DNA of 64,000 nucleotides from Plumapathes pennacea (lineage: Eukaryota; Cnidaria; Anthozoa; Antipatharia; Myriopathidae). The DNA lies in NCBI GenBank assembly GCA_964036295.1, contig OZ038469.1:14131591-14195590 (forward strand), given 5' to 3'. The notes beneath the pieces were generated by a model that saw nothing but the letters and a program-made list of their open reading frames with translations, had not been told where the DNA came from and ran no database searches. The translations under genes and the position numbers were made by a program. Position 1 is the stretch's first letter. Every line of letters starts with the position of its first letter. Below are positions 1 through 15,000 of this stretch, one piece after another.

Positions 1-2028
1 TCAACGACTGTTTTTCCGACCTGTGTCAGAACAATGGCACCTGTGTGGACCTGGTCAACGATTACCAGTGTACTTGTGTTGATGGATATACTGGCAAGAA
101 TTGTTCAGAGGGTAAGTTAGACAATTCTGAATAGAATAATGGGGAATATAACAAGGTTAATCATACTAAGTTCAAGGTGTTTCACAGTACTATACTAATT
201 CAATCTCCTTTAGGTTACAATTCGTTTACTGACGACTAAAGACATGTATTTTATTTTTGCCTTCCTCTCGAAAGACATCAACGATTGTTCTCCCGACCCG
301 TGTCAGAACAATGGCACCTGTGTGGACCTGGTCAACGATTACCAGTGTACTTGTGTTGATGGATATACTGGAAAGAACTGTTCTGAGAGTAAGAGACAAT
401 TCTGAGTATGGTAACGATTTTTTAGTTTTGTCATATTAAGTTCATGGTATTTCATAGTATGAAAGTAGCCAGTCAGTCTCCTTTACGTTACATTTCGTTT
501 AATTGCCGATTAGAGAGATCTACATTAACTTTACTTTTGTCTCGAAAGATATCAACGACTGTTCTCCCGACCCGTGTCAGAACAATGGCACCTGTGTAGA
601 CCTGGTCAACGATTACCAATGTACTTGTGTTGATGGATATACTGGCAAGAATTGTTCTGAGAGTAAGTTAGACAATTCTGAGTATGGTGAATATTTCGAG
701 TTTGGTCATATTAAGTTAACTAAAGGTTAGTATTATTCAAGTTAAATCTCCTTAGGTTAAATTAAATTTGTGTAATTGCCGATTAAAGAAGTCTAACTTA
801 ATTTTAATTGTCTCTCGAAAGATATCAACGACTGTTCTCTCGACCCGTGTCAGAACAATGGCACCTGTGTCGACCTGGTCAACGATTACCAGTGTACTTG
901 TCTTGATGGATATACTGACAAGAATTGTTCAGAGAGTAAGTTAGACAATTCTAAGTATGGTGAAGAGTTTTGTCATATTAGGTTCATAATATTTTATAGT
1001 AATATAAAGAGGTTATTACACGGAAAGGAGTGCAATACGGCGGAGTATTTTTACGAGTCAAATTCTGACCGTTTTGAAACAGGGGCTTCAGTAATATTCA
1101 ATAAAAATTCTGACGAGTAAAAATACAGCCGTATTGCACGACTTTTCGTGTAATAAATTGTTTATTATGCGACAAACGAAGCAGCTAGGGCAAACGTTCT
1201 CGCCGCGCGCAAAATGGACCAAAAAATGACGCGTTCGTAAGCTTTGCTTGCGAAAATTGATCACGTAAGCTAATAAACCAGTTGACCTGGTTCCTGACGA
1301 GTGCAATACGCTCCCATCTTTGCACTCCAATTCTTCTGCCAATTAAAAACATCAACCTTAATTTTACTTTCCTCTCGAAAGACATCAACGAGTGTTTTCC
1401 CGACCCGTGTCAGAACAATGGCACCTGTGTGGACCTGGTCAACGATTACCAGTGTACTTGTGTTGATGGATATACTGGAAAGAATTGTTCAGAAAGTAAG
1501 TTAGACAGGTGTGATTATGGGGAATATAACGAGTTTAGTCATACTAAGTTCAAGGTGTTTCACAGTATATTAGTTCAACCTATTTTAGGTTACAATTCGT
1601 TTACTAACGACTAAAGACATATATTTTTGTCTTCTTCTCGAAAGACATCAACGAGTGTTTTCCCGACCCGTGTCAGAACAGTGGCACCTGTGTGGACCTG
1701 GTCAACGATTACCAGTGTACTTGTGTTGATGGATATACTGGCAAGAATTGTTCAGAGAGTAAGTTAGACAGGTGTGATTATGGTGAATATTTTAGGTTTT
1801 GTCATATGAAGTGCAAGGAATTTCATGGTATTATACTAATGTAATGTTTTTAGGTCATAATTCGTGTAACTGCCGATAAAGAAATCTACCATAACTTTTA
1901 CTTCCTCTCGAAAGATATCAACGACTGTTCTCCCGACCCGTGTCAGAACAATGGCACCTGTGTGGATCTGGTCAACGATTACCAGTGTACTTGTGTTGCG
2001 GAATATACTGGAAAGAATTGTTCAGAGA
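1..2028 (+). CDS. EGF exon array of copy 1 (seven exons visible)
   Basis: Seven exons of 114 bp (the first cut by the window edge) each encode one 38-residue EGF module and are phase 1 at both ends, so exons can be gained or lost without a frameshift. Each has six Cys with the core CQNNGTC...[12 protein letters not shown]. Known consensus sites are visible. C-x4-T-C (CQNNGTC) fits EGF O-fucosylation. C-x-D-x4-Y-x-C ([10 protein letters not shown]) fits Asp beta-hydroxylation and, with the leading D-I-N-D/E, calcium binding. Six of seven modules carry the N-G-T sequon; the sixth (1645-1758) has NSGT instead. Exon 4 has [10 protein letters not shown] and exon 7 [10 protein letters not shown], the latter matching the last member of the copy 2 array. 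Introns are also repetitive. More members are expected upstream of the window. Confidence 0.93.
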
Positions 2029-5000
2029 GTAAGTTAGTCAAAAGGTCGTTTCCGAGATTACTGAAGCCTCTGTTTCAAACCGAGGCTTAGTGCTAAACGT
2101 CTCTTATGAAAATGAGTTTATTTTCATTAGAAAGGTTTCGCACTAGACTTCGTTTTGAAACAGGGGCTTCAGTAATCTCGAAAAAGAGAAATGAAAGAAA
2201 CTTGGGTTGTCATTTATTTAAATCCAGAAACTACCACTAACCAGTTATCAATACACAGATTGCATAATAAAAATAAGAAACTTATGTTAGTATTATTGTA
2301 TGTTGAACATGTTTCTTCAGAAGTGACTCCTTGTACTGACAAGCCATGCAAGAACAATGGAACCTGCGAAGTTCAGGGGAAGGAAGGCTACACATGCTAT
2401 TGTCCCGTTGGCTATGACACACCGCAATGTGCCAAGAAACGTAAGATTATCGAGAATACTTAGTCGACTTTACCTTGAGTTCCAACACAGAAAAAGGGAG
2501 ATAATATTCAATTTGAAACCATTTTTTGATCCCTTAAATATATATCAGAATTTTGTAGTTCGGTGTAGCGCTCGTAAAACCTCAAGACTTGGCTAATTCA
2601 AGGAACTCAATACCCAACTATAAGGCCCTGTTTATATGAGAAAAAGTTCGCTCGGGGACCCGAGTCACCCTCCTGCCCGAGTCAAGTTTATCGAGCGTTT
2701 ACATGGAAAAAAGTTGTCCCGGTAAACCGGGTCAAAGCTGGCCCTCTCGGTTTGGAGACTGGGAAGAATTTTTAAGACTCAGTTTATAAAGCCCTCGGAT
2801 AATGGATCGAAGGAAGATTGTCTTATCGTTGATTTCTGTACTCCTGTGTTTTCGATTATGCCCAAATTTTGTATTTAAAAGGCTGCCGTAAACGCGAGTT
2901 GTCCCTCCCCGCCCCCCCCCCCCCCCCCCCCCCGAGCCAAAGTGTTTACATGGCGAAAAGTTGTCCCGCCACCCAGGGTCACCCTATCTTATCAACCGAG
3001 TGTCCCTGCTCCCAGAGTCACCCTGTTACCCGAGACAAGTTGTAATTTGTCGTGTAAACGCTCGCTTCGATTTATAAAGAAATGTATGAATAGTTGGCGC
3101 GCCCAGGGTGACTCGGGTCCCCGGGCCAACTTTTCCTCATATAAGCAGGGCCTAAGCTAGTTCAATGCATTTTCTGTAACATAATTTGTGCACACGATGT
3201 GAAATTCTACCGCGAATTATAAGAAGCTAGATGGCCATGGCGACGATCGCTGGCCAACGGAAGTGACGTAAAGAACGTATTTTGGCGGTGTCGGTAAAGA
3301 GTTTCAATATTCAGTTGGACTGTATTATTGTGCGATGCGGTTTTAGGATGACTCTCGTAAAACCAAGACCAAAGTAATTACACCGCTAATCACAGAGCCT
3401 GTAAGAAACACATTTTGAACCAGTGAGGAGCCAAAGTAATTTGCTTTTGTTCCTGATTGATGCCAAACTTGTTTGAACCAATCCAAACGCGTATGAAACG
3501 CAAAACCAAAAGAATAAGGCATTTACTTTTGACAGTCATCCAAAAACCGCTCTTTAAAATTTTCTTCTTTCATAACACCATAATTGTTGCGTGGATTACT
3601 TTCAGAGAAATGTTTTAATGAGACCATGTACTCTTTCGGACCTGATCAAAAGGACATGGAAATACCTGCAAATGATGACTATTCAGACAAATGCCTGAAG
3701 GTTAACACAGCGGACAGTGGAATACTGTTTTTTACCCAGAGACATTACAAGTTATACGTAAGTGATTCACTTTAGTGTGTGATGAGCCCTCTCGCCTACA
3801 ACCCTTTCGGCGTCTGAATTCCTTGATCCGACATTGGCCGAATGTAAATTCATCGTCTCGGGCTTTATGAGTGCTTTAAATGGAAAGAGCATCGCCGGGA
3901 AGGGGGGGGGGGGGGGGGGGGGGGGGGATGGGTAAACCTCAAAATGTTGGGTAGGAGTGTGCCGCCCGGGACTGGAAACCCTTACCCTATTTCAGACCAA
4001 AATATGCGATTTTCGACCCTATTAGAGACCAAAATTTGCAATTTTCGATCCTCTTTCAGACCATACTTTGCGATTTTTGACCCTATTTCAGACCAAATCT
4101 CCTACCCTATACGAGACCAAAAGCTTAAAATCGATACATTTTTTAGACTAAAATGAAGAAAATCATACCCTTTGGGACGGCACATACCTTTATGACTTAT
4201 ATATGGCAGTACCTCCCCCACCCCCCCCCCCCCCCTCCCCCACCAGGCTTTTCCCATACAAATCTCCTTAAGTCTGAACTTTAAAGTGTTGGCAAATCAC
4301 ATGCTATGGATCGGAAAATTTTGCCTGTTCTAGAATGGCATATAGAGCTGACCCCGTTTAATCAGGTTACGATTTCTCCTACAGTCGTGGATGCGAACAC
4401 GACACGTTTGATTGGTCGTATTCCTCTTTTATAAGCCTTGCTGTTCTAGTGTTTTGCTGTTGTGGTACTTACAACACCCATTTCTCCCCAGATATGCCGC
4501 AACGGTATCATTCAGTTCAACTCGGATAGACCGTTTAAATATCCTTACAAATTTGGAACGCAATACTGGCTCAGAGATTTCGCAATATTGGCACCATACT
4601 GGGCACTTACTGACACAAAATGGGCATTTAGGAGGGAGGACATCTATCTCTCGTCAAGGTCGTACCGCGTTGACCCTAACAGGTGGTCTTCTGTGTACTA
4701 TCACGTATATAACAAATACAACGACAAACCTGAGACAGAGGAAATGTTAGCTAGTGCTTCACAAGACGTGCGGAAGTACCACGCTCAAGATGGATTCACC
4801 AGTTTTGAAGCCACGTGGGTTCTGGTTGTTACCTGGGTTAAGCTCTATCACAATGACTGGTACATTAGTAACGGAGGGGAAAGTTTTTACTCTGACAACG
4901 TAAGTATTAATGGTAAAACTTTCCAGTGATGATTGGGGCAGTCCTCGCCTCTGTTTTAGAACGAGGTCTATTGCGAAACCTTTCTTATGAAAATTAGTTT

Positions 5001-8000
5001 CATTTTCATGCAAATCAAAATCATTTTCACAGGAAAAGTATCGCACTAGGCCTTGGTTTGAAACAGAGGCAACAGGAAATGGCCTATTATAAAGGATGTC
5101 AGTAAAACAAACACTACCCGGCGATCAAGTAGCATAGCAAATGCAAAACCACAACAATCATACAGTTTTCCTCAACGGTCATCTGACAACTGCTCCAATG
5201 TATCTGCAACGGGTTGCAAAATAGTTGAGATACTTATATTATTTACGCCCATTTTTTCGATTTTGGACTTACGTATTTCAAGATTGACATTGATAAGGGG
5301 AAGGGGAATAGGATAAGATTGAACACAATCATACTTAAAGCAAAGCAAACAAACGCGAAATTTAGCATTTAGTGTCTCAACAATTTTGCAACTCATTGTC
5401 GTTTACCGTAAGTGTTCCTACTCTTTGTTTCTCTTCCTCTTTTTTCCAAGAACTAAAATTATAAGAAACAAAGAAGCAGAATGTAGAAACCTTGATTAGG
5501 TACTCGTGCCGTGTTACTTTTACATGCAGCATAATTACCCTAACTGTCCTTTGTTTTAGTCCAACACATTCCAGAGCGTGCTGATTACGGACGGAACAAA
5601 CACCTTCGTAATGTACAACTACCCTTGTGACGGAGTTCAGTGGTCTCTGCCTATACAGAAGTGAGAACATGAATTTTTGCATTAAAATTCCCACATATAG
5701 GCCCTTTCTTGGTAGAGGTCATACGACTCAAAATTCACAACGTAATTGAAAATTAATCACTTCAGGCCTTTTGAGAGTAAGAAGTGGAAAGAGCATGAAA
5801 AAATATAGGGAGAAATGCAAAAGTTCAAGCTCACAGCATTTATAGCTCACATTTGGCTGCATTTCAAGAACCGAAATAATATGATTTAAATGGGGCGGAC
5901 GGAGTAGGGAAAAGAGCCTGGGAATTATCCCTCCCAATTGAATCTGTGAGCCTGAAATATTGGACTTCGACATATCTTTCTAAACATGCTCTCTCCATTT
6001 CTTGCATTAAAAAAGCCTGAAGTGTTGATTTTTTTAGTCATGAGGGTCATGTGATCTCCACCTGCAAACTGGATTCGATTCAAAAGTTGTGGTCAGTCAT
6101 GGATAAATTGACTGCGGTAGTAAAACTAAAGTTTGTATGTGCTTTTTTCCACTAAAACAGTGATAACTGGCTTGGTGCGACAGGAAAACCAGTCGTTGGA
6201 TATAACTCGGGTGAAACATCTGATTTAAATAATGTCTTTTTCAGCATTCCAAGGTGAGTTAACTCTTTCACTCACAAGAGCGATTAACTTTGATTTTCTC
6301 CTTCAGTTTTTCACCTGTAATATATCATATAGTAAGGAGAACTTGGCTTTTGATACCTTGCTCAGATAGCTGATTAAACTATCAATTCTCATTACATCGC
6401 TCATACATTTTCCTCTTAAGAGTTTGGGAGAATCTGCATTTTGAACTTGGGAATGAAAGGGTTAAATGTACGGACCGCGATTCTTTACTTGTTTGTTATT
6501 AAAGTTGTCATCCAGAAAGTGCTAATATCATCGTTCACATTTATTCACATAAACACAATTCTACTCTAAATTGCCCATACGAAGTTGTCTGACCATGTCG
6601 TCAAGGAGATGATATGGACATCGTTTCGCTGTTAAATCTGCCGGATCAGACATCTTTCTCCCCTTCCTTTTTTGAATGAGTTAAAACACTTCTTCATTTC
6701 TAGTATGTAACACTCCGTGTCACTCACAAATACCATAGCAAATACATTTTTCTGAAAGTTTGTATATCTTCAGATCTGGAGACATCTCAGTTGCAAACGT
6801 AGATGAAGAGGAAGGGAACACTCAAGAAGTTGGAAGGTGGTTCTTCAGAATAGAAGATTACCAAGGCATCCCTTCTCCACGTGAAAAATGTATTGCCTGG
6901 CAACAGTGGCATAGCCCTTCAGAAGCTCTGGTATCGCAATTATTGTCTACGGTTATGCCGTGTCCATGTAGTATCATGCAGGCACTGATTGATCGCAGAT
7001 ATTTGTTTATTCCATTGACGTCCTGTGCGTATTCACGATTTCCGTTTGCCTCAACAACTTTTAACAATATGACTGTACTTGTATACCAGAAGTGCTGTTA
7101 TTCTATATGGTCTTACGGCTTTGGAGCTCTCATGATTGGCCCACTGAATAGTGGAGGGCATGTTAGCTACCTTTTTCCCAATTCATTCTACAACTCAAAA
7201 AGAAAGCTTGGAGAGTACGTTGACAGTGAGGCGTACTACTACTGCTGCGTGAAATCGAGCGAATGTGAACGCTTCTACAATATCCGACCCTCAAGGAGCT
7301 GCTTTGGATACCGGCCTCCTTTTTTCAGTAAGAGTTCTTTTACTCCTGGTAAATTGAAACACTAACACTCGAGGCTGGTTCACACTAAAGCAAGCGCAAG
7401 AGAATGGAAACATTACCATTGTCTTGCGCTTGCTTCACAAATTTTACCGTGTGAACCAGCTGTTGCTTACGCTTGCATTTGCATTTGCTTTACTCTTGTG
7501 AACCAGCCTTTAGCGTCTTGTTACAGGAAACAATTTTTCCCGGATAGACATATTTCACAAGGTGGCTTTTCCATCCACAAACTTTGATGCACTAAAATCT
7601 GTCAATACTTCTTTCACCATCACTCACCAAATGTTCGAAAGTGAAAGTTGCTGTAGTATTTTTGGTGCCAAATAGGCACTATATAAATACTACCTAGTAT
7701 CATTTAGTTGCTATGGTAGCACCAATATCTTAATTTAGTTAATTTAGTTAATTTAGTTTGAGGAGGCAGTGTGGCCGAGTGGTTAGAGCGCCGGACTTGA
7801 TATCCGGAGGTCCCAGGTTCAAGTCCCGCTCTGACCACTAGCTGAATTTGCAACACGGTAGCCCTGAGTTCAAATCCTCGGCCACACTTTGTAAATAGCC
7901 AACTGGTTAGCCTCCGACCAGTTGGGATTCTTAACAGATTTGTATCACTTAGTTGCTATGGTAGTACCAATATCTTAATTTAGTATCACTGTTTACAATA

Positions 8001-11000
8001 CGTGCATTAGTAATATCTATAGCATCAACCTTATCAGAATAACTCCATGTATGATGATTGATAGTTGCAACTGAAAGTTGCGAGCGACGCTGGCACCCCA
8101 CAGCAACATTGCAAGTCGCAAAAAGAAATTGCCTCGTGTAACAAGGGGACAAGTTCTTGACACCCCCACAGCAAGTGATTTTATGTCGTCAACATTACTT
8201 TGCAAACTGTCGTGGGACAGGACCTTCAGGAACAGAATTTGCAACATTTTGGGCGAACAAAGAGAAAAACTATTCAAGCCTAATCATAGCAACAGCTAAA
8301 CTAATTTTCTCAGAGCATTCAAAACAGTACTGATTCCTAAAAAAAGATAAGTTTCAAGAAACAAGATTAAAAGCTCCGTATTATGTCTACTTACAGGTTG
8401 GTCTTGGGGTGACCCGCATGTGCTTACTTTGGACAACAAAAATTACACGTTCAATGGCCTCGGAGAATACGTCATGTTAGACGCCAAAGATGGTTTCTTT
8501 CAACTTCAGGCCAGAACCCAGTTGACTCCGGGAGATGGCACGGCCACTGCATTCTCCGCTGGAGCTGCACAAGAAATTAACAGCAGTAAAGTTGAAGTTC
8601 GTGTCAAGAACGGAGGTAATTGATTGAAGTACTAGTAGTAGTAGCAGCAGCTGCAGCAACTGTTTTTCAGTGTCGATGTGTTTAGCTAAATATAGAGTAG
8701 CTAAATATAGAGCCAATGGAAGAAACTCTAAATTCTAATGATGGAATTAAGAAAAAGAAAAAATATATAATATGCTGCAGTCAAAGCTCTCCTTGCGACC
8801 AATCTCGTATAAGCGACAAGCTCTAAAGGCCCGGCAAAACAAGGACACATTGTTGCGGCAACATTGTGTCCTTCGATGTTGCCAGGATGGCAAAACGTGC
8901 GGCAAATTGTTGCGCGCAGTGAGGAAACGACAAGTGTTACTGAGGTTTTTCAGAAACATTTCTTGTGTCCAAGACACAAAGTTTGTGTCGGCAACAAATG
9001 TTTCGCGCGTGGCAAAACGGGGCAACAATTGGGAAACGTGCGCGTGCTAGCAGTGTTGCCGCCACAATGTGTCCTCGTTTTGCCAGGCCTTAAGTTACGA
9101 CCACTTTTTCGAATTCCCGAGGTGGTCTCCTACGAGAGCTTCGACTGTATAGAAAAATATATCTGATCTAAGATTCTGTATAGATTAATTCTCGCATATT
9201 AAATGAGACTGATTCGTTAGAAATATTTTTGAAACAGGAAACGTGGCTACACGAACTTACATTTAAAGACAGCTTCTTTCTTTTCTTTCTGCCTGCTGGT
9301 ATGTCTAAATTTTGTGCCGTCTCCATGTGTTTCAATTCGTTTTCGTTTTTGAGCTTCATTTTTCTTCTTCTGGAAGTTTGACGAATATAGCGTCATTGTA
9401 CATGACTGCATGTTCAATTAATGTGATGTAAATAGTCTTAGGGAATTCTATAAGTCATTTTAACCTTGCAGTATTTTATTCAAGTTAGTATTTTTAGATC
9501 TTAAGCACGGTTTAACTAGTACTCTGTGTACTATTTGACTTACTGAGGATAAATTTTGATGATTTTGATTTTGAAGCACAGCCAAGCAGTCCCAGTCGTT
9601 CAAAAATTGAAGGGACCTTATATCCGCGTAATTTGTTGTTGTTGTTGTTGTTTGTTTGCTTGTTTTCTTTTAGGCGGGCTTGAGGTTTTAATCAATGCCA
9701 CATCATATCAAGCATACAGCAATTTAACTAATCAGAGCGTGGAAGCGGGAGTTGGGCTGAGAGTATCGAGGTCAAAAGAAAATTGCTTTGAAGCCTCATT
9801 TCCATCCGGTTCCAGTGTTGGTTTTTGTGAAAAGAAAGGAATGCTTACCATTGCGATGACTCCTTCACATTCCTTCAAAAACGCGACCAAGGGACTCTTA
9901 GGGACCTGGAACGAGAACCCAGACGATGACTTTACCCTTCCTGATGGTTCAGTTTTATCGTCACAAGCAAATGACTCCAATATTCACTACAATTTTGGCT
10001 TAAAGTGTAGGTATTCCGCCCTGAATGTTTAGAATTTATTTTAATATGTAAGAAGGACAAAAATGAAAAAAGATAAATAGGCATTATATCTTAGAAGTGA
10101 CACTCAAGGCCCTGTTACACTGTGCGATTTTCTCAGCAAATTGTCTTGCAACGCCGTTGCGAGACAAGTTGCTGAAGAATTGCACAGTATAACAGGACTT
10201 GTGTCGTAATTTCTTTTGTTGCACGCAACGCTGCACGAAGTAGAACTGGAGTTTTACTTTCCGCAACGTGTTGCAGCAACTTGCAACGCTGTTTCACAGC
10301 GTAACACCCCTCCAACAACTTGTCTCGCAATTTTTGCCTTGACGCGATCAAGCATCTTAGCGCATGTGCACTTCTTTATTATTATTAAAATTCCACCGTG
10401 TTGTAGCGCGCCAATCACAATTTTTCCCCAACTTTCCTCGACATCAAACGTTATAAGTTGCTGAGATCGCGTTGCACAGTATAAAGCCCCATGAACTCGA
10501 GCAAGACTTCTCTGACAAGTATTCTGTGACAAAATGATTTGCCCGTGTATACGGTCGAGCAAATTTTCTTTGACAACTTTTTTGACAAATTTTCTTTGTT
10601 TCTTTACACTTCTGATTTGGAATCACATAAGCTTTTCGCGTGGTGTCAAAACCTTTAGCGAGAGGCTTATTGCATTATCTGATCAATTAAAAGACTTTCT
10701 TGTCGATGTTCTGGACACCGCCATCTTGACCGTACGAAGACGCTCGCGAATAAAGACCTGAGAACTAACGTTTTCCGAAAAACTTTGACAAGTTTTTGTG
10801 TACACGAGCAAATTTCACATGTGGCAAGTTTCTCATTTACACGAGCAAAAATTACTTGTCACAGAAAACTTGTTATAGAAAAGTTGCTCGTGTGTATGGG
10901 GTTTAACACGCCACCTTCGCAGCTGCAACAATAATTGTTCAACCATTGCGAGACAAGTTGCTTAGAAAATTGCACAATGTAAGAGCGCCTTCAGCAAGTA

Positions 11001-12019
11001 GTCTCGTCTTGTCTTGTCTTGTCTTGAAAAGAGTCTCTAAGGGAGTATTTCACGTATATTATGCTGATATTGTCTGTTAGAAGTGATTCTTGCTGAGTGG
11101 AGGTTCTTTTTATTTACATGTTATTTCTAACTTTTTATTTTCCTTTGAAGGGCAAGTAACCCAACAGCAGTCTTTGTTCACTTACGAAGATGAAGAAAGT
11201 GTTGATACGTTCCGAAACGACAGTTACGTTCCAATGTTTCTGGACAGCATAACATGGGCCAATGATTCGCTGAGACTTGAAGCCGAGGCAAAGTGTAATG
11301 GCCAATCAGAGTGCTTGTTCGACGCAGCCGCTACCAAGGATGTATCGGTTGGCGTAGCCACGCTAGAGACGAAGTTGCAACTAGTCAAAGAAGCCAAGGA
11401 ATCGAGTAATTATTTCAGAATACACCGATTTGCGAATGACAATCGAAAGTAACTGTGTGGTTTGATTTGCGTTTGCGTTTGCTGCGCTTTTTGATTGGTT
11501 AATTATTCACAGCGTATCCACATCTAAAATCTAAAGAGGACCACCTCCACCCCACTCCCTCACTCCCCCTCCCCTCCCCTCCCCTCCCCTCCCCCCCCCC
11601 CCCCCCCCAGCCAGGTTTGCGGTTTCTTGTGTAAACGGTTCGCTGTGAGTATAAAGCAATGTATGAATAGTGTGACTCGGATAAGGAAATGGGACAACTT
11701 TCCTCCACATAAATGGGGCCTTAGAGTATCATTCATTTTCTATCCCTTTACCTTTATTTCCTCATCATTTATATCTTTTTTAATCTTGACAGAGAATTTC
11801 CCGCCAGAGATACTGAACGCTAGCTCTGTGCTCCGAGCCACAGTTAACAGGACATTGATTGTGAACATCACTGCACAGGACCCGAACAACGACACTATAA
11901 AGTTCAGTGTCATCAACAAACCAGAAGAGGCCTCTACATCGACCAGTGGAAACATTTTCACTTTCAAATGGCCCGTGCAGTCCTCTGAGAAAGTATGATT
12001 TGCTTTTAATTTATCTCTG

Positions 12020-12057
<38 letters not shown>

Positions 12058-15000
12058 AGCTAAGTCTAGTATAGCCAAATCCCTTCTCTCGATCTTTTGA
12101 TAACTAACATGCCACGTCTTGGTACAAAACCAACCGAATAGTTCGTTTCTGGTCAAAACCTTTCAAGGAACAGTTGTTTGAGAAAATCCAAGCCTAATTA
12201 TTCAGAATTGGTAGCCCAATAAGCTTTCATCTGAACAAACTTTTAAGTGCCAAATTCTCCACCATATTTTACCCTAGGTATTTATGGTGAGACTGAAGGA
12301 CACTACTGAAGTTTATCACTCTCAATTGATTTTCTTTTCGCCCTTTGTTAGACAAACTTCACTTTTGTTGTAACGGACGATCAAGCAGCTTCAACCGCTT
12401 TCAGTCCAAAAATCGAAATGTGCGCCTGCATCAATGGTGGTCAGTGTGTTACTCCTGAACTCGGAGATACAGAGAATACGGGGGAGTTCGTGTTAATGGG
12501 TTGCGCATGCGTGGGCGGCTTCACTGGAAGATTCTGCGAGAGCGGTATTAACGCCTGCGAACTCAATGGACAGCCGTGCTATCCCGGCGTGCAGTGCAAA
12601 GATCTTCCCGCTCCAGCGGGCATCTCGGGATACACCTGTGGTCCTTGTCCTGCGGGATATGTAGGGAATGGCGCAGAATGTTCAGGTGAATAAAATACCT
12701 GAAGAACAGGCCACTTCAATACTAATGCACAGTTGTTTTAACTGAGATATTCTGGCGGGCCACCTTATGCTAAAAATTGGCGGTCAGAGTGGAGAATTGC
12801 TTCTTTGGTCATAATTCAACTGTTTACAGACAAGCCCAGCAGAAAGATTAGTTTGAATAACAATCGTTTATACAGGAACAACGGAAGTATTGCCCACGAT
12901 TGGGAAAATGGTTTGATCGGGTGAAATAAGACCGAGTAGAGAAGTTCACTTGACAGACACTTGCTAATACGGGGAGTAAAAAGTATTTTTGGCTACTGCG
13001 GATCAGTGTGAAAGTGGATTATTGTTAGAAACTTATTAATATTATTATTAGAATTAGTAATTTTTCGAGGCGATAGAACATGTCTATGTGTAACGTTTCT
13101 CATGTATTGGTATGATTATAGTTTTGTCACATACTTCCCTACTCTGTTCCTTCCTGTCTTTATATTGTTTTCTTTCCCGATGTTTTTAGATTTTGACGAA
13201 TGTAACAACAAAACTACAAACAATTGTGCGCAGAGCTGCACTAACACGCCGGGTTCGTTTGTATGTGTCTGTGGTAACGGATATGAGCTGAGTTTCGACA
13301 AACATGGTTGTGACGGTAAGAATTCTAGAGTCTTAACATCGTACTGCCTGTCTATACAATCCTGGACGAAATTGTGTCATGTATCGCAATGTATTTGTAC
13401 GAGCGTTGCACGAGCTACGAAAATGGCTCTTAAATTTGCTGCCGTTTTCACAGTTTTGTGCAATGACCGCTGACTCAAAAATAAGTTTATCGCACTACAC
13501 TTAAAGAGAGTATTTCTGTTGTTCATTTTACTTTTATTGAGGTTGATGATACTATTAATGTAATCTATTTGCCATTTTAGACATAGATGAATGTGCTCTT
13601 AATCAAGATGACTGCATGCACACGTGTACGAACAAGCAGGGAGGATATACTTGTGGTTGTAACCAGGACTTCAAACTGAAGGCCGACAATAAAACGTGTG
13701 AACGTAAGTACTGCGATGAGATAGTGAAAGAGTCTCAGGAAAAAATCCGAGGTATAAAACCATATGGGAACTGGTCAAGTGTGTGATTCCAAGTGTTTGG
13801 TCAAGTCGCTTCATACCTGCGAGGGACACTTTTCCTATCGTTCTATGTTCCGCAGTTCACATTATACAGTGGAACCTCCCGTAAGAGACCACCTTTTGTT
13901 CGGCTTTATGTGGTCGCTTACGGGATTTTCTCACCATGGGAGGCCTAAGTGAGATCCAGCTTTGAGCCACAACCAGCACCAAAAATAGCAGTTTTAATGA
14001 GTGGAGTAACACCTTGAGTTTTAATAAATCAACTTTGAGTTCTGCTGCACGTCGTATTTACATATGCTAGTGTTTTTTCCAGTTCGCTAGCTGTCTGCGA
14101 GGAAGTTAGTCCTTGCTCGCGGAAAATTGCTATTTTGGAGCATAGGCAAAATAAAAACGCAAACGGTGAGCATCGAAGGTGGTCGCGGTCGCCATGAGAG
14201 GTTGGTCGCTAAGGGAGGTTCCACTATGTGGCTTCGTAACTGCGAGTTTGTTTAATATTAGGGATTGTGTTGACCACTGTTGCTTTTCAGTGTGATGCTT
14301 GGATTCAAACTTCTGCTAACTTTAAGGTGTATTTCATCTTCAGCGTCCGATCCTTGTTCTGGTCCCCATGACTGTGAACATGTTTGTTTTTCGGCAAATG
14401 GAATACAAAAGTGCGACTGTAATAGAGGATACAAGCTGGATAGCGACAAAAAAGGCTGCAGCGGTAAGGAAGGATTGACAGCATTAGGGATAAACGCGGT
14501 TGTCGCATGAGATTATTAGTATGCCTGACAAAGGGCACTCTCGGCCAGTACACTGTTATTTACATCACGAAATGTGCACAAAAAATAATAGTCCGGCATC
14601 CGGCTAGAGTTTTGGTTCCCAACACGAATAGAAAGAAACCTCATAATCGCTGGAAAAATCGAAAAATAGCAGTTTCAGGCCAAATGGACGCGATTTTCTT
14701 ATCCAATCAGTCGTGTGGAAATAGATGGCCAATTGCTTTGGATTTCCGATTACAAAGTGTCCGTTTAATGATTGATGCTCAAATGCACAAATCACATTGG
14801 AGGAAATTGCAGTATTTATGATTAATTGATTTTAGAGGGCAACTGTAGCAGTTACAATGCATCTCTCACCCATAATTCTCTGTGAAGCCTGGTCTACTGT
14901 TTGCCGTGACCTAATCTATCAGTTTATTTAATCCATCAAGACGTCTCTCATTTATTTTCAGATGTAAACGAATGTGAAGTGAACAATGGCGGCTGCGAAC

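Noticed and set aside
7769..7840. Functional tRNA-Ser gene
   Set aside because: Box A, box B and an anticodon hairpin are present, but the acceptor ends do not pair, the T-stem is poor and the long variable arm is missing. It is better explained as the head of a SINE.
8420..8623. Independent short gene starting at GTG in the VWD region
   Set aside because: It is part of a spliced exon starting at 8397; upstream coding continues through the acceptor at 8395-8396.
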